DNA of 64,000 bases from UMGS363 sp051891935 (lineage in GTDB: Bacteria; Bacillota; Clostridia; Oscillospirales; Ruminococcaceae), in NCBI GenBank assembly GCA_051891935.1, contig JBJFFR010000044.1, forward strand, positions 1 to 64,000. Direction: 5' to 3'. The notes under the pieces were generated by a model. That model searched no databases and was not told where the DNA came from. It worked only from the letters and a program-made list of their open reading frames with translations. A program made the translations under genes and the position numbers. Shown in pieces: positions 16,612-25,250 of this stretch. Position 1 is the first letter of the stretch, and every line of letters starts with the position of its first letter.

Positions 16612-16981
16612 ACTTATTAAAAACGGATTTTTCACGAAGCCCGTATATGAAGCTTTATGCACAAACAAAAGAAAAGCAAGTGAGTATCTTGCCGATTTTC
16701 TTCTTGAAAACGGCGTTATCGTGCCGCCTGTTAAAGTTGGCGGTACTGTATATATAAACGGTAAACCTGCTGAAGTATCATTTATACATATTGAACACGA
16801 TATGACTTTTTGCATTCAAGTCGATTGCTTTTGGAGAGATTGTGAAGATTGCTGTTTTGCTGATAGCGATACATGCAATAATGGGTATTTTGCGTTTACA
16901 GCAGATGATATCGGCAAAAGCGTATTCCTTACTCGAGAAACCGCCAAAAAAGCTCTTGCGGAAAGAGGTGAACCCACTTGA
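16586..16981 (+). CDS. Cysteine-rich small phage protein
   Basis: 131 aa. An N-terminal helical section (RLIELIKNGFFTKPVYEALC), then a beta-rich domain with five clustered cysteines (CFWRDCEDCCFADSDTC) likely binding zinc, ending with DIGKSVFLTRETAKKAL, a motif seen in many small Firmicutes phage proteins of unknown function. Start ATG at 16586 after GAAAGGA. Overlaps both neighbours, so translationally coupled. Confidence 0.75.
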   Translation: MTERERLIELIKNGFFTKPVYEALCTNKRKASEYLADFLLENGVIVPPVKVGGTVYINGKPAEVSFIHIEHDMTFCIQVDCFWRDCEDCCFADSDTCNNGYFAFTADDIGKSVFLTRETAKKALAERGEPT

Positions 16982-17364
16982 CTAAAGAACAAATTATAAG
17001 ATCCCTCGAATGCTGTGAAGCTGATTTCTGCGCAGGCTGTCCGATCAACAACGACAACGGCGATTGCAGAAGCGAGCTGTATTCCGCTGTCATAGACTTC
17101 ATCGAACAGCAGGAAATCAAGATAAACCGCCTGAATAATCAGCTCGAAATAGCCGATGAAGAAACACAGCTTGCACATAAAGCGAACATTACATACGTTA
17201 TCGAGTGCGAAGAAAGCAAGAAAAACGCCCTAAAACAGCTTGCCGAGGATATAAAAACCGAATTCTATAAGGAATTTGAGGAGCTTATCCCGTCAATTAT
17301 GGCAGATAATATCGACGAGCTTGTCAGAAAGGCTATCGGCGGAAAGGAGAACAGCGACGAATGA
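16978..17364 (+). CDS. Small Cys-rich/coiled-coil protein (family member 1 of 3)
   Basis: 128 aa. It starts with IIRSLECCEADFCAGCP plus a later cysteine, then VIDFIEQQEIKINRL and a long helical tail (about 45-110). The N-terminal motif recurs at 25870 and 27679, making a three-member paralogous set. TTG start overlaps the preceding TGA (TTGA) after AGAGGTGA. Function unknown. Confidence 0.72.
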   Translation: MTKEQIIRSLECCEADFCAGCPINNDNGDCRSELYSAVIDFIEQQEIKINRLNNQLEIADEETQLAHKANITYVIECEESKKNALKQLAEDIKTEFYKEFEELIPSIMADNIDELVRKAIGGKENSDE

Positions 17365-17969
17365 AATGGACAGAAGAACAGTACGCCGAATACCTTCAAA
17401 AACGCCGCAAGAACGCACGCAAGCTTCCACCCTGTGATAATACTCTTAAGACCGCAGAACCTGTCAGAGAGCCGATTATGACCGCTACAAACGATAATAT
17501 TGGACTGATAGCAGAATTCACTATTCCGCTCGCACCCGTGACGAAGAAAAATCACAGCAGGATAGTTACATACGGCAAACGCTGCCCCACCTGCAAAAAA
17601 GGCAGCATAACAAAGCTTATCCCGAGCAAACAGTACGAAGCCTACGAAGCGAAAATCGCAAAATACCTCAACGCCGTGAGAAAAGATATCGGCGGCACAA
17701 TTACTTGCCCCGTAAATCTCAAATGCCTTTTTTACTGTGAAACTCGCCGTCAGAGCGACCTCGCAGGTCATCTCCAGTCGATTCAGGACTTGCTTGTCGA
17801 GTATGAGGTGATCGAGGACGATTGCCGTGATATCATCGCAAGCACAGACGGCAGCGCAGTTCTTTATGATAAGGAAAATCCGAGAACAGAGATAACAATA
17901 ACCCGAAAGGAGTCTTACGAACAATGGGCAGAGAAAAGACAGCACAGACAAGCCTGCTTGACGAAATAA
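17361..17969 (+). CDS. RusA-family Holliday junction resolvase
   Basis: 202 aa. A variable N-terminal 50 residues lead into a RusA fold: FTIPLAPVTKKNHSRIV, a CPTCKKG zinc-like pair, and the catalytic segment SDLAGHLQSIQDLLVEYEVI with D134 and the following acidic EDDCRDI. RusA dimers cut four-way junctions, resolving recombined or concatemeric DNA before packaging. Overlaps both neighbours (45 nt with the next gene). Confidence 0.88.
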   Translation: MKWTEEQYAEYLQKRRKNARKLPPCDNTLKTAEPVREPIMTATNDNIGLIAEFTIPLAPVTKKNHSRIVTYGKRCPTCKKGSITKLIPSKQYEAYEAKIAKYLNAVRKDIGGTITCPVNLKCLFYCETRRQSDLAGHLQSIQDLLVEYEVIEDDCRDIIASTDGSAVLYDKENPRTEITITRKESYEQWAEKRQHRQACLTK

Positions 17970-19582
17970 TCGTTGACAATTTCGCAGGAGGCGGCGGAGC
18001 TTCAACAGGCATCGAGCTTGCCTGTGGAAAGCCTGTCGATATAGCAATAAATCACGACCCCGAAGCGATAAAAATGCACATGGTTAATCACCCATACACT
18101 GTACACTATCAGGCATCTGTATGGGATATCGACCCACAGGCGGTTTGCTTCGGGCGTCCTGTTGGTTTGGCGTGGTTTTCTCCCGACTGCAAACATTTTT
18201 CCAGAGCAAAAGGCGGAAAACCGGTAAGCAAAAATATCAGAGGATTGGCGTGGATCGCTCTTCGATGGGCGGCAAAAGTGCGTCCGAGGGTAATTATTCT
18301 TGAAAACGTCCCCGAATTCGTGACCTGGGGACCCGTACGCAAAGGCAGACCGGTAAAAAGCAAACAGGGACAAACCTTCCGTAAGTTCATCTCACAACTT
18401 AACGATTTAGGCTATGAAACCGAATACCGCAAGCTCAAAGCTTGTGACTATGGCGCACCAACTATTCGTGAACGCTTTTTTCTTGTCGCAAGATGTGACG
18501 GACAGCCTATCGTGTTTCCCGAGCCGACACACGGCACAGAAAAAGGCTTGAAGCCATACAGAACCGCTGCAGAATGTATCGACTGGACTATTCCTTGCAA
18601 GTCTATTTTTGGAAGAAAACACCCGTTAAAACCAAATACAATGCGCCGTATCGCAAAAGGTCTTGACAAATTCACAATAAAAAGCGGAAATCCATATATC
18701 GTAACTTGTAATCATAGCGGAGAATGTTTCAGGGGTCAGGGTATATCAGTTCCTATAAACACAATAACCGCAAAATGCACAGATGGAGTTGTAGCACCTC
18801 ATATAAGCAAGTTTTACGGCGGTGTAATTGGCTCGGATATATCAGAACCAACGTCAACAGTAACAGCAGTAGACCATAACGCCTTAACAGCCGCAAGCCT
18901 TATCCAGTACCACAGCGAAACAAACCATTCGGAAGTAAGGGGACAACCTCTTGATATGCCTGTTATGACGGTGGACGCTTCTCCGAGATATGCCCTTACA
19001 GCCGCTCATATCGTCAAATATTACAGCGGCGATAATTACAGCAGCGCAAATGACCCGTTACATACAATAACCACAAAAGAACGCAACGCCCTCGTCGAAA
19101 GCCACCTCTGCGTTCTTCGCAGGAATGAGGATTGCCGTTCGGAAGAACTTCCGCTTCCCACAATAACAGCCTCTGGAGCTCATTTCGCCGAAATGCGCAC
19201 GGAAATTGTGAAATACAGCAATAGTTTTGACCTTGGAAACTGGGCGGATATCCGTGAACTTCTGAATACATATTGCGGATATACAATGTCTGACGATGAA
19301 ATTCTCCTTCTTGAAATAAACGGTCAAAAATACTTCATTTACGATATCGGAATGAGAATGCTTGAACCCAAAGAGCTTTATGCGGCACAGGGATTCCCAC
19401 CCGATTACATAATTGACCGGGATTTTGAAGGAAAATCTTATAGCCGCAAAGAACAGGTCGCAAGATGTGGAAACGCCGTCCCTCCGCCGTTCGCCGAAGC
19501 TCTTGTAAGAGCAAATCTTCCTGAATGGTGCGGCGAAAAGATCACAACGATGTCAGAATTCACCAACAAAGCAGCAATGTAA
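17924..19582 (+). CDS. Cytosine-C5 DNA methyltransferase
   Basis: 552 aa. SAM motif I is DNFAGGGGAST (18-28), catalytic motif IV is SPDCKHFS with Cys89, and motif VI is LENVP (126-130). The long target-recognition part (about 225-430) contains repeats of the form PxxTITxx (INTITAK, TSTVTA, LHTITTK, LPTITAS), a known feature of one phage/plasmid C5-methyltransferase branch. C-terminal motifs IX-X end in GNAVPPPFAEAL. No cognate nuclease nearby: an orphan enzyme, presumably anti-restriction or regulatory. Confidence 0.92.
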   Translation: MGREKTAQTSLLDEIIVDNFAGGGGASTGIELACGKPVDIAINHDPEAIKMHMVNHPYTVHYQASVWDIDPQAVCFGRPVGLAWFSPDCKHFSRAKGGKPVSKNIRGLAWIALRWAAKVRPRVIILENVPEFVTWGPVRKGRPVKSKQGQTFRKFISQLNDLGYETEYRKLKACDYGAPTIRERFFLVARCDGQPIVFPEPTHGTEKGLKPYRTAAECIDWTIPCKSIFGRKHPLKPNTMRRIAKGLDKFTIKSGNPYIVTCNHSGECFRGQGISVPINTITAKCTDGVVAPHISKFYGGVIGSDISEPTSTVTAVDHNALTAASLIQYHSETNHSEVRGQPLDMPVMTVDASPRYALTAAHIVKYYSGDNYSSANDPLHTITTKERNALVESHLCVLRRNEDCRSEELPLPTITASGAHFAEMRTEIVKYSNSFDLGNWADIRELLNTYCGYTMSDDEILLLEINGQKYFIYDIGMRMLEPKELYAAQGFPPDYIIDRDFEGKSYSRKEQVARCGNAVPPPFAEALVRANLPEWCGEKITTMSEFTNKAAM

Positions 19583-19602
19583 AATCAAAAAGAGGTAAGT
19601 AT

Positions 19603-20961
19603 ATGGAAATAAAAGGCTTCATAAAACCCGAATACACTTTTCGTGAAATAATCGACCTGCAGAAGCTTCCGCTTAAAACAAAGGAGCAGATCACCGTTGA
19701 AGTTCTGCGCCAAGCTTTTGAATTAAGCCGCCATAGAATAGCGATAGCATTCAGCGGCGGAAAAGACAGCGAGGTCGTCAGCGATATCATAGAGCGAAAC
19801 TTCCCCGAGAAGTTCAAGGAGATCTACTGCATTTTCGGAAACACGGGCATTGAATTTCCCGAAAGCTTGAAATTCGCCCGTAAATATGGCAGGGAGCATT
19901 ACGGCGAACGTTTTGTTGAAACCGAGCTGTTATGCCTTGAAGAAGATGAGCTGCGATATGATTTCGCTCGGCAGATAGTGGACGAGCTTGAAGACGAGGG
20001 TGCGCTTGATGAGATCCTTAAGCCCGACGGCAAGCTAAAGGGGCAGAAAGCCTTGATAAATGCAGCTAAAAAGCGTGGATATAAGCTCACGAACAGCAAC
20101 TGTTTTTTCAAGGGACACAGAATGAACTTTTCCTACTGCATCGAGCAATACGGTGCGCCGCTTATGGGTAAAGCAACGTCAAAGCTTGATGCGCACAGAA
20201 TAAACATCGAATGTTTTCTCAAATACTCCGCAAGCGAAACCAAGAAAGATGAGCTTAAAGAGTATTATGATATACTCCGTGAATGCAAGTTCTCACAACA
20301 TTGCTGTAAGCTGCTCAAAAAGAAGCCTTCCGAAAAGAAACAAGCGGAGCTTGGCGTTGATATGATAATCAAAGGTCTTATGGCAAGCGAATCTCACAGC
20401 CGTATGACAAGCATATCCACAAGAGGGCATATATTTGCAAGTCACCGTCCACACATTAAGGACGGTGCGTTCTATCACGTTTCGCCGATAGCAATTTGGA
20501 CTGACGACGATATCTGGGAGTACATTCACAAGTACGGTTTGGAATATTCTCCGCTTTATGACATTACATACACGGCATCAGACGGCAGCGTTCAGCATAT
20601 CAAACGAAACGGCTGCATAATGTGCGGAACGGATATACAGTTCCCCGATAATCATTTGAGCATACTTCGTCAGACGCACCCAAAGGCTTGGGAAAGCTGC
20701 ATGGAGCATTTCGGATATTCCGAACAACTGTACAAGCTTTTCCGCATCAAGAAAAGCGCAAACATATACGATAGCTTCACAGACGAGGGAACGAAGTCCC
20801 GAATGATAGAGCGCTTCGGAGATACGAAGCGGCTGCTGGAGCTTAAGCCGTGCGCTTATGACGATTACGGCGAGTTAGTGGAGCTGAACGGAACTGGACT
20901 GGAAACTGAATATGATGCGGAAGTGTTCGTTGATACAGACGGCCAGATAGTATTTATATAA
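19603..20961 (+). CDS. PAPS reductase-like (adenylyl-sulfate reductase family) protein
   Basis: 452 aa. PP-loop SGGKDS (51-56) after IAIAF marks the PAPS reductase/ATP-pyrophosphatase fold. A downstream cysteine-rich end (RNGCIMCGTDIQFPDNH, about 371-387) looks like a metal or Fe-S site, and a mid-region CCKLLKKKPSEK is typical for phage members. Enzymes of this fold activate substrates through AMP; DndC, which helps put sulfur into DNA, is related. With a C5-methyltransferase directly upstream, base or backbone modification is a reasonable guess, but unproven. ATG at 19603 after AGAGG; an earlier in-frame start lies inside the upstream gene. Confidence 0.82.
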   Translation: MEIKGFIKPEYTFREIIDLQKLPLKTKEQITVEVLRQAFELSRHRIAIAFSGGKDSEVVSDIIERNFPEKFKEIYCIFGNTGIEFPESLKFARKYGREHYGERFVETELLCLEEDELRYDFARQIVDELEDEGALDEILKPDGKLKGQKALINAAKKRGYKLTNSNCFFKGHRMNFSYCIEQYGAPLMGKATSKLDAHRINIECFLKYSASETKKDELKEYYDILRECKFSQHCCKLLKKKPSEKKQAELGVDMIIKGLMASESHSRMTSISTRGHIFASHRPHIKDGAFYHVSPIAIWTDDDIWEYIHKYGLEYSPLYDITYTASDGSVQHIKRNGCIMCGTDIQFPDNHLSILRQTHPKAWESCMEHFGYSEQLYKLFRIKKSANIYDSFTDEGTKSRMIERFGDTKRLLELKPCAYDDYGELVELNGTGLETEYDAEVFVDTDGQIVFI

Positions 20962-20979
20962 ATTGAAAGGATAGATATA

Positions 20980-21657
20980 ATGAAAAAATCAGATTTAAAA
21001 TACGGTTATCTCGTTAAAACCCGTAATAACCATTTCTACATAGTAATGCCGAGTTTGAGCGGAGATGTGCTTACAAACGGAAGATTTACTACTCCAATGG
21101 CACTTTATGATGAAGATCTCAACGAGATCACAAGTATAAAGTATTCAAACAGCTGCCTTGATATTGTTGAAGTCTACGGATTTTCGGTAAAAGCAGAACA
21201 CAGTATGTCGCTCGACCCGGAAACAAGACCCTTGCTCTGGACTCGTCCCGTACCCGATAATCCACCTGCACCCTACAATATAAGCATTAATGACTTCGCA
21301 AGAGAAGTCCATGAGAACGCAGTTGCTCACGGCTTTTATGATGATTATGATGCAGATGAAGAATTTCCGTTCACAACAACTATCTCGCTTTGTCACGCCG
21401 AGCTTTCCGAAGCTCTCGAGCAATATAGAAACGGCGAACCTAACGTGTATTTCTATAATGAAAACGATATTTTCACCGACGACCTTAACCTCTATAACGG
21501 TCAGAAGCTCGAAGGAAAAGCAGTAGAATTGATAGACTGCGTTCTCCGGATCCTCGATTGGTGCGGCCGTGAAAATATCGACGTTGAATGGCTTCTTGCC
21601 AAAAAGCACGAATACAATAAAACCCGCGCCTACAAGCACGGCGGCAAAATAATATGA
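20980..21657 (+). CDS. MazG-like nucleotide pyrophosphohydrolase with N-terminal extra domain
   Basis: 225 aa, two parts. Residues 1-75 form a small beta domain (YGYLVKTRNNHFYIVMP, ALYDEDLNEIT) found alone in many phages. Residues about 105-225 are MazG-like: acidic metal helices HAELSEALEQY and ELIDCVLRILDW, and the end EYNKTRAYKHGGKII. Such enzymes hydrolyse (d)NTPs or ppGpp-like nucleotides; here probably nucleotide-pool control or exclusion of non-canonical dNTPs. Confidence 0.8.
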   Translation: MKKSDLKYGYLVKTRNNHFYIVMPSLSGDVLTNGRFTTPMALYDEDLNEITSIKYSNSCLDIVEVYGFSVKAEHSMSLDPETRPLLWTRPVPDNPPAPYNISINDFAREVHENAVAHGFYDDYDADEEFPFTTTISLCHAELSEALEQYRNGEPNVYFYNENDIFTDDLNLYNGQKLEGKAVELIDCVLRILDWCGRENIDVEWLLAKKHEYNKTRAYKHGGKII

Positions 21658-21671
21658 AATCAGAATTATAT

Positions 21672-21695
21672 CATTTTCGCGACCTCACGAAAATG
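21672..21695. other. 8-bp hairpin before the accessory block
   Basis: CATTTTCG (21672-21679) and CGAAAATG (21688-21695) form a perfect stem with an 8-nt loop, directly upstream of the AAAGGTGG ribosome site for the gene at 21719. No T-run. Possible translational or RNA-processing element marking the switch from replication genes to the small-gene block. Confidence 0.5.
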
Positions 21696-21718
21696 GTAAT
21701 GAAAGGTGGTATAAATAA

Positions 21719-22066
21719 ATGATTTTTGAAGGACCATCAGATACTGGATTTGAATGCGAATTCTGTTTACATGAAAATGACCCTTTATTTCCGTGTAATA
21801 AATGCTCAACCCGTGGCGGCAAAAAAATGCTATTTAAAGAAAAAATACTCGTGCCACCTGTGAAACCGCCGAAAGGCAAAACAAACCAACCGTCGCTCAT
21901 TGATGTTATGGTAGAAGTTTTCGGAGTTGAAACTGTGAAAAATTTCTGTTTTCTGAATGCGTTCAAATGCCTTTGGAAATCCGAAAAAGAAACCGCTAAA
22001 GAGGATGCGGAAAACGCTGCGTGGTATCTGAATAAATACATAGAGTTGGGAGATGAGGATAAATGA
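21719..22066 (+). CDS. DUF3310-like protein with N-terminal zinc knuckle
   Basis: 115 aa. The C-terminal half (VETVKNFCFLNAFKCLWKSEK, EDAENAAWYLNKYIEL) is the DUF3310 helical pattern of phage nucleotide-kinase-like proteins. The N-terminus carries CEFCLHENDPLFPCNKC, a probable zinc knuckle. AAAGGTGG ribosome site. Overlaps the next start. Confidence 0.75.
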   Translation: MIFEGPSDTGFECEFCLHENDPLFPCNKCSTRGGKKMLFKEKILVPPVKPPKGKTNQPSLIDVMVEVFGVETVKNFCFLNAFKCLWKSEKETAKEDAENAAWYLNKYIELGDEDK

Positions 22067-22407
22067 AGCCATTGGACGAAATAAAACAGCAAATGGGTCT
22101 GCAGATCATCGTAACAGGCGCAGACGGCGGAATGGGTAAGCTTTTCCTTTGCGGAACAAAGTCAAAACCTGCATCGGTTGTCTTTTCTTGGGGCGGCGGT
22201 TGGGAACACGTTTCAGTTTCCTTTCCGAACAGAACTCCCACATGGGACGAAATGTGCAGAGTAAAGGATATCTTCTGGAACGATGACGAGTGTGTTGTTC
22301 AGTATCACCCTCCAAAATCGGAATATGTGAATTTTCATCCTTACTGTCTGCACTTGTGGCGCAAGATCGGAGAAGAATACCCAATGCCGCCCAAAAATTA
22401 TGTGTAA
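22063..22407 (+). CDS. DUF7694-type phage protein
   Basis: 114 aa. The stretch WEHVSVSFPNRTPTWDEMC, then FWNDDECVVQYHPPKSEYVN and HPYCLHLWRK, is a highly recurrent small phage protein signature (DUF7694-like). Function unknown. Coupled to the upstream gene by a 4-nt overlap. Confidence 0.75.
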   Translation: MKPLDEIKQQMGLQIIVTGADGGMGKLFLCGTKSKPASVVFSWGGGWEHVSVSFPNRTPTWDEMCRVKDIFWNDDECVVQYHPPKSEYVNFHPYCLHLWRKIGEEYPMPPKNYV

Positions 22408-22426
22408 AAACGAGGAGGTAAAAAAA

Positions 22427-22732
22427 ATGGAACCTGAAAAGAAGTTATCGGCAGAAGAAGCTTTGGAAATGATGGAATTCAACCTTAAACAGTTCCCAAG
22501 AGCCCTTCTTGCATTGAACGGAACTTGGGGAGAATGTATAAGAGCTCTTGAAAAGCAGATACCGAAAAAGCCTGATCTCTAAGGTGACGGATATTGTGAC
22601 GGACAGCTTGTATATGATACTTGGATTTGTCCTTGCTGCGAAGAGCGTTATGAAGTCGATTATGATAAATATGATTACTGTCCAAATTGCGGACAGGCTA
22701 TTGATTGGAGTGAAGAAAATGGGTCAACATAA
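22427..22732 (+). pseudogene. Zinc-ribbon protein interrupted by an in-frame TAA
   Basis: The first part (22427-22582; 51 aa, after GAGGAGG) ends with TAA at 22580-22582. The same frame continues without gap into 49 more codons with a clear zinc ribbon: TWICPCCEERYEVDYDKY and YCPNCGQAIDW, ending at 22730-22732. Related phage proteins run through this point as one chain (KPDL-E-GDGY), so a single GAA to TAA change explains the break. Either a recent nonsense mutation, a sequencing error, or stop-codon readthrough; the intact zinc ribbon suggests the change is young. Confidence 0.75.
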
Positions 22733-22892
22733 GCATAACCCGACAGCAATTAAAGCCAAAACCGGTGAAATCAAGCCGAAAGAAAAAGCAATGACAAAAG
22801 CTCAAACAAAAAGAGCGATTGAAGCCGCTGCAAAGCAGTTAGTGCTTTTACGAGTATTACCACATACTTTTGGGGGCGATTACATTGAATAG
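22719..22892 (+). CDS. Small basic hypothetical protein
   Basis: 57 aa, strongly basic (GQHKHNPTAIKAKTGEIKPK), helical C-terminal half. ATG at 22719 lies inside the 3' end of the broken zinc-ribbon gene, 9 nt after GGAG; its stop overlaps the next start. Possibly nucleic-acid binding; unrecognised. Confidence 0.6.
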   Translation: MGQHKHNPTAIKAKTGEIKPKEKAMTKAQTKRAIEAAAKQLVLLRVLPHTFGGDYIE

Positions 22893-23271
22893 ACAAGTTC
22901 AGATCGGCGGTTTATACCGTCATTTCAAAGGATTTAAAGCAAAGGTAATTACCATTGCTACACATGCAGAAACAAGGGAACAACTTGTTATTTATGAGTG
23001 TACAGGCACGGGGAACGGCAGCAATCATAAAAACGGCATATACGCCCGACCGCTTGAAATGTTTTTGTCGGAGGTAGACCGTGAAAAATATCCCGATGTG
23101 AAGCAGAAATATCGCTTTGAGCTTTTTGATGATAAGCCCGAATTTATCGGCAACTGTGAAAATTGTGATTATGCCGAAACAACGGAAAGAGGGCTGTTTT
23201 GCAGCTATTTTAACGGCGCAACATACGGTGAAAATGATTGGTGCTATCACTATAAGGAGTGTGAAAAATGA
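22885..23271 (+). CDS. DUF1653-like protein
   Basis: 128 aa. VQIGGLYRHFKGFKAKVITIA, TREQLVIYE, IYARPLEMFLSEVDREKYP are the DUF1653 signature. A C-terminal four-cysteine cluster (NCENCDY, LFCSYF, DWCYHYKEC) adds a likely zinc site. I prefer the TTG at 22885 over one at 22870 because GGGGG lies 8 nt ahead of it. Function unknown. Confidence 0.75.
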   Translation: MNRQVQIGGLYRHFKGFKAKVITIATHAETREQLVIYECTGTGNGSNHKNGIYARPLEMFLSEVDREKYPDVKQKYRFELFDDKPEFIGNCENCDYAETTERGLFCSYFNGATYGENDWCYHYKECEK

Positions 23272-23873
23272 ATAATTGGGAAAAATGGCATACCAACGCC
23301 CTTGAAGCGTTTAAGACACACAAAGCAACTCTGATTCAAGATACCGAGCGATACTGCATAATCGATTGGAGAAAATCGGATGGTGACGGTGAATACTATA
23401 TCAATTTTATCGTCGATAAGAAACGGGGCAGCTTAATCGTTAGCGGTGATTTGGGTGACAGCATTGCAACGTGGTATAATCCGCTCACAGTAAGTAATCT
23501 GAAATCGTATATTTATAAAAACATCGACTATTACATGAGCAAATTTCAATGCTCTTCGGATAAGTATTTCTACGAGGAAGATTATGTTTTTGACAGTTTG
23601 ATCGAACATCTCGAAAAGGAAAATATTGATAATTATATCGAAAACTCCTATAAATTTGATGATTTCCAGGAGTTTGAAGAAGAAATCAGAGATCAGATCT
23701 GCAACAGTATCAGAGATGATGAATTTGTCCCGACAAACGAACTCTATGAAATAGCGACTGACATTGATGCAGACGCTTGGGAGTATCTGTACACATGCGG
23801 AGCGCAAATCAAAGGCCGTGTTTATCTATGGGCAATCGGTTTTAATATGGCTTGCGAACAGTTAGGATTGTGA
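23268..23873 (+). CDS. Hypothetical phage protein
   Basis: 201 aa, acidic, mixed alpha/beta, no motif recognised (WEKWHTNALEAFKTHK..., CIIDWRKSDGDGEYYINFIV). Overlaps the previous gene by 4 nt. Looks like a conserved accessory-block protein rather than an enzyme with visible catalytic residues. Confidence 0.7.
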   Translation: MNNWEKWHTNALEAFKTHKATLIQDTERYCIIDWRKSDGDGEYYINFIVDKKRGSLIVSGDLGDSIATWYNPLTVSNLKSYIYKNIDYYMSKFQCSSDKYFYEEDYVFDSLIEHLEKENIDNYIENSYKFDDFQEFEEEIRDQICNSIRDDEFVPTNELYEIATDIDADAWEYLYTCGAQIKGRVYLWAIGFNMACEQLGL

Positions 23874-23883
23874 GGTGATGAAA

Positions 23884-24345
23884 ATGGCAGAACGTGAAAT
23901 ATTATTCAGAGGAAAACGGACGGACAACGGAGAATGGGTTGAGGGATATGTTGGCACAGCCTTTACAATAGATGAAAATAGGAAAGTAAAATCAAGACAT
24001 TTTACCGTACTTGATTGTCTTGGTTGTAGTTCACAAGTAATTGTATTAGATGAAACCGTCGGACAGTATACAGGCTTGACCGACAAGAACGGCAAGAGGA
24101 TTTTTGAGGGTGACATTGTTAAAACTCATTATGCAAATGCTGAAAAATCCGACTTCATAGAACAAATTGTATTTCACAACGGGAAATTTTGTGCTTATTT
24201 TAGTAACCAACTTTGTAAGCAATGGGTCAATCTTTATGACGGCACAGAACACTTGCCGCAAGACAAATCTGTTTATATGGATAGCGTTGAAGTTATCGGC
24301 AACATTTACGACAACCCCGAACTGCTGAAAGGCGGTGCAGAATGA
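23884..24345 (+). CDS. YopX family protein
   Basis: 153 aa. EILFRGKRTDNGEWVEGYV at the start, VGQYTGLTDKNGKRIFEGDIV in the middle and EVIGNIYDNPELL at the end are the YopX fold signature, common in Gram-positive phages, unknown in function. ATG at 23884 lies 6 nt after GAGGTG; two earlier in-frame starts overlap that site. Confidence 0.9.
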   Translation: MAEREILFRGKRTDNGEWVEGYVGTAFTIDENRKVKSRHFTVLDCLGCSSQVIVLDETVGQYTGLTDKNGKRIFEGDIVKTHYANAEKSDFIEQIVFHNGKFCAYFSNQLCKQWVNLYDGTEHLPQDKSVYMDSVEVIGNIYDNPELLKGGAE

Positions 24346-24566
24346 AATATTGCAGGTATTGCGCTTTCTGCATAAACGGAGATTGCTATTACTGCACCAA
24401 TCACAACAAAGTGCTTGACCGTGTTGATAGGGCGACAAACTGCCCCGACTATGTAATGTCAGAGCTTGGCGACGTTGACACGGGAAAGCAGTATAAGCCA
24501 AGAGAGCCGCACGAAGTAAATGACGCTGTAACAATGCAGCAGATGAGCTTGTTTGAGGAGGGTTAA
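24342..24566 (+). CDS. Cys-rich small phage protein
   Basis: 74 aa with seven cysteines in the first 34 residues (KYCRYCAFCINGDCYYC, then C34), a likely zinc-binding module; the tail ends MQQMSLFEEG. Overlaps the YopX stop (ATGA). Confidence 0.75.
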   Translation: MKYCRYCAFCINGDCYYCTNHNKVLDRVDRATNCPDYVMSELGDVDTGKQYKPREPHEVNDAVTMQQMSLFEEG

Positions 24567-24567
24567 A

Positions 24568-24774
24568 ATGTCTGAAATCAAATTGAAGCCTTGCCCGTTC
24601 TGCGGAGGAAAAGCTGTTCTTACAGATGACATTTGCAGTGTTGTTAAATGTGTAGAATGTGGAGCAGAAAGTGGAATGTTCAAAATATCAAAGGAATACA
24701 GTTCCGATGAAAAAGCTGCGGAAGCTTGGAACAGGAGAACCGACAATGACCCCAACAGCAGCGATAGCCGCTAA
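24568..24774 (+). CDS. Lar-like restriction alleviation zinc-ribbon protein
   Basis: 68 aa. LKPCPFCGGKA, VKCVECGAES and the end AAEAWNRRT are the Lar/restriction-alleviation signature. The Rac prophage Lar protein modulates type I restriction; most phage homologues are untested. ATG at 24568 after GAGGAGGG. Sits among anti-restriction-type genes (two orphan methyltransferases upstream). Confidence 0.82.
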   Translation: MSEIKLKPCPFCGGKAVLTDDICSVVKCVECGAESGMFKISKEYSSDEKAAEAWNRRTDNDPNSSDSR

Positions 24775-24967
24775 AATAAAAGCGACAGGCAAGCCTATAA
24801 ATGCGATCGCCAATAATGCAGGTGTACCGCCGACAACGATATATTCGCTTTTCAATGGCAAATGCAAAAACATAGGCATTAACACATTATTTCTGATATG
24901 CAGATATGGACTTGGGGTCAGCTTGTCGGAGTTTTTATGTGATATTTCGGATTGTGAAATTGAATAG
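24746..24967 (+). CDS. Small XRE-type helix-turn-helix protein
   Basis: 73 aa, essentially one HTH: AAIAAKIKATGKPINAIA, NNAGVPPTTIYSLFNG as helix-turn-helix, then LFLICRYGLGVSLSEFL. Resembles Cro-sized regulators. It overlaps the Lar-like gene by 29 nt; AGGAG lies 8 nt ahead. Target unknown. Confidence 0.82.
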   Translation: MTPTAAIAAKIKATGKPINAIANNAGVPPTTIYSLFNGKCKNIGINTLFLICRYGLGVSLSEFLCDISDCEIE

Positions 24968-24978
24968 GAGGTTTGACA

Positions 24979-25248
24979 ATGAGTAAATTCGATTTTGACG
25001 CATTTACAGGCGATTATCCGCTTGCAGTAAGCAAAGAACGCTATACAGTAAAGGAAGCAGTTGAGATTGCAAAACGTGAGTTAGGCACCGGTGAAATTGA
25101 AATGTTAAGCGGATATGTTCGTTTCTGCTTTGGAACAGATCCCGATGACCCCTGTGCAAAATCTTATAATAATTGGTGGCTTACAATAAGCAAAGGTTGC
25201 CCCAAAAGATGCTGTCCTGTGTATGTGTTCAGATTAAAGGAGATCTGA
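24979..25248 (+). CDS. Small hypothetical protein
   Basis: 89 aa. Helical middle (TVKEAVEIAKRELGTGEIEM) and a Trp/Cys-rich end (NNWWLTISKGCPKRCCP). AGGAGG ribosome site. No family recognised. Confidence 0.7.
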   Translation: MSKFDFDAFTGDYPLAVSKERYTVKEAVEIAKRELGTGEIEMLSGYVRFCFGTDPDDPCAKSYNNWWLTISKGCPKRCCPVYVFRLKEI

Positions 25249-25250
25249 CA

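Noticed and set aside
17265..18047. 260-codon open frame on the minus strand opposite RusA and the methyltransferase
   Set aside because: Shadow of two well-supported plus-strand genes; no ribosome site or recognisable family.
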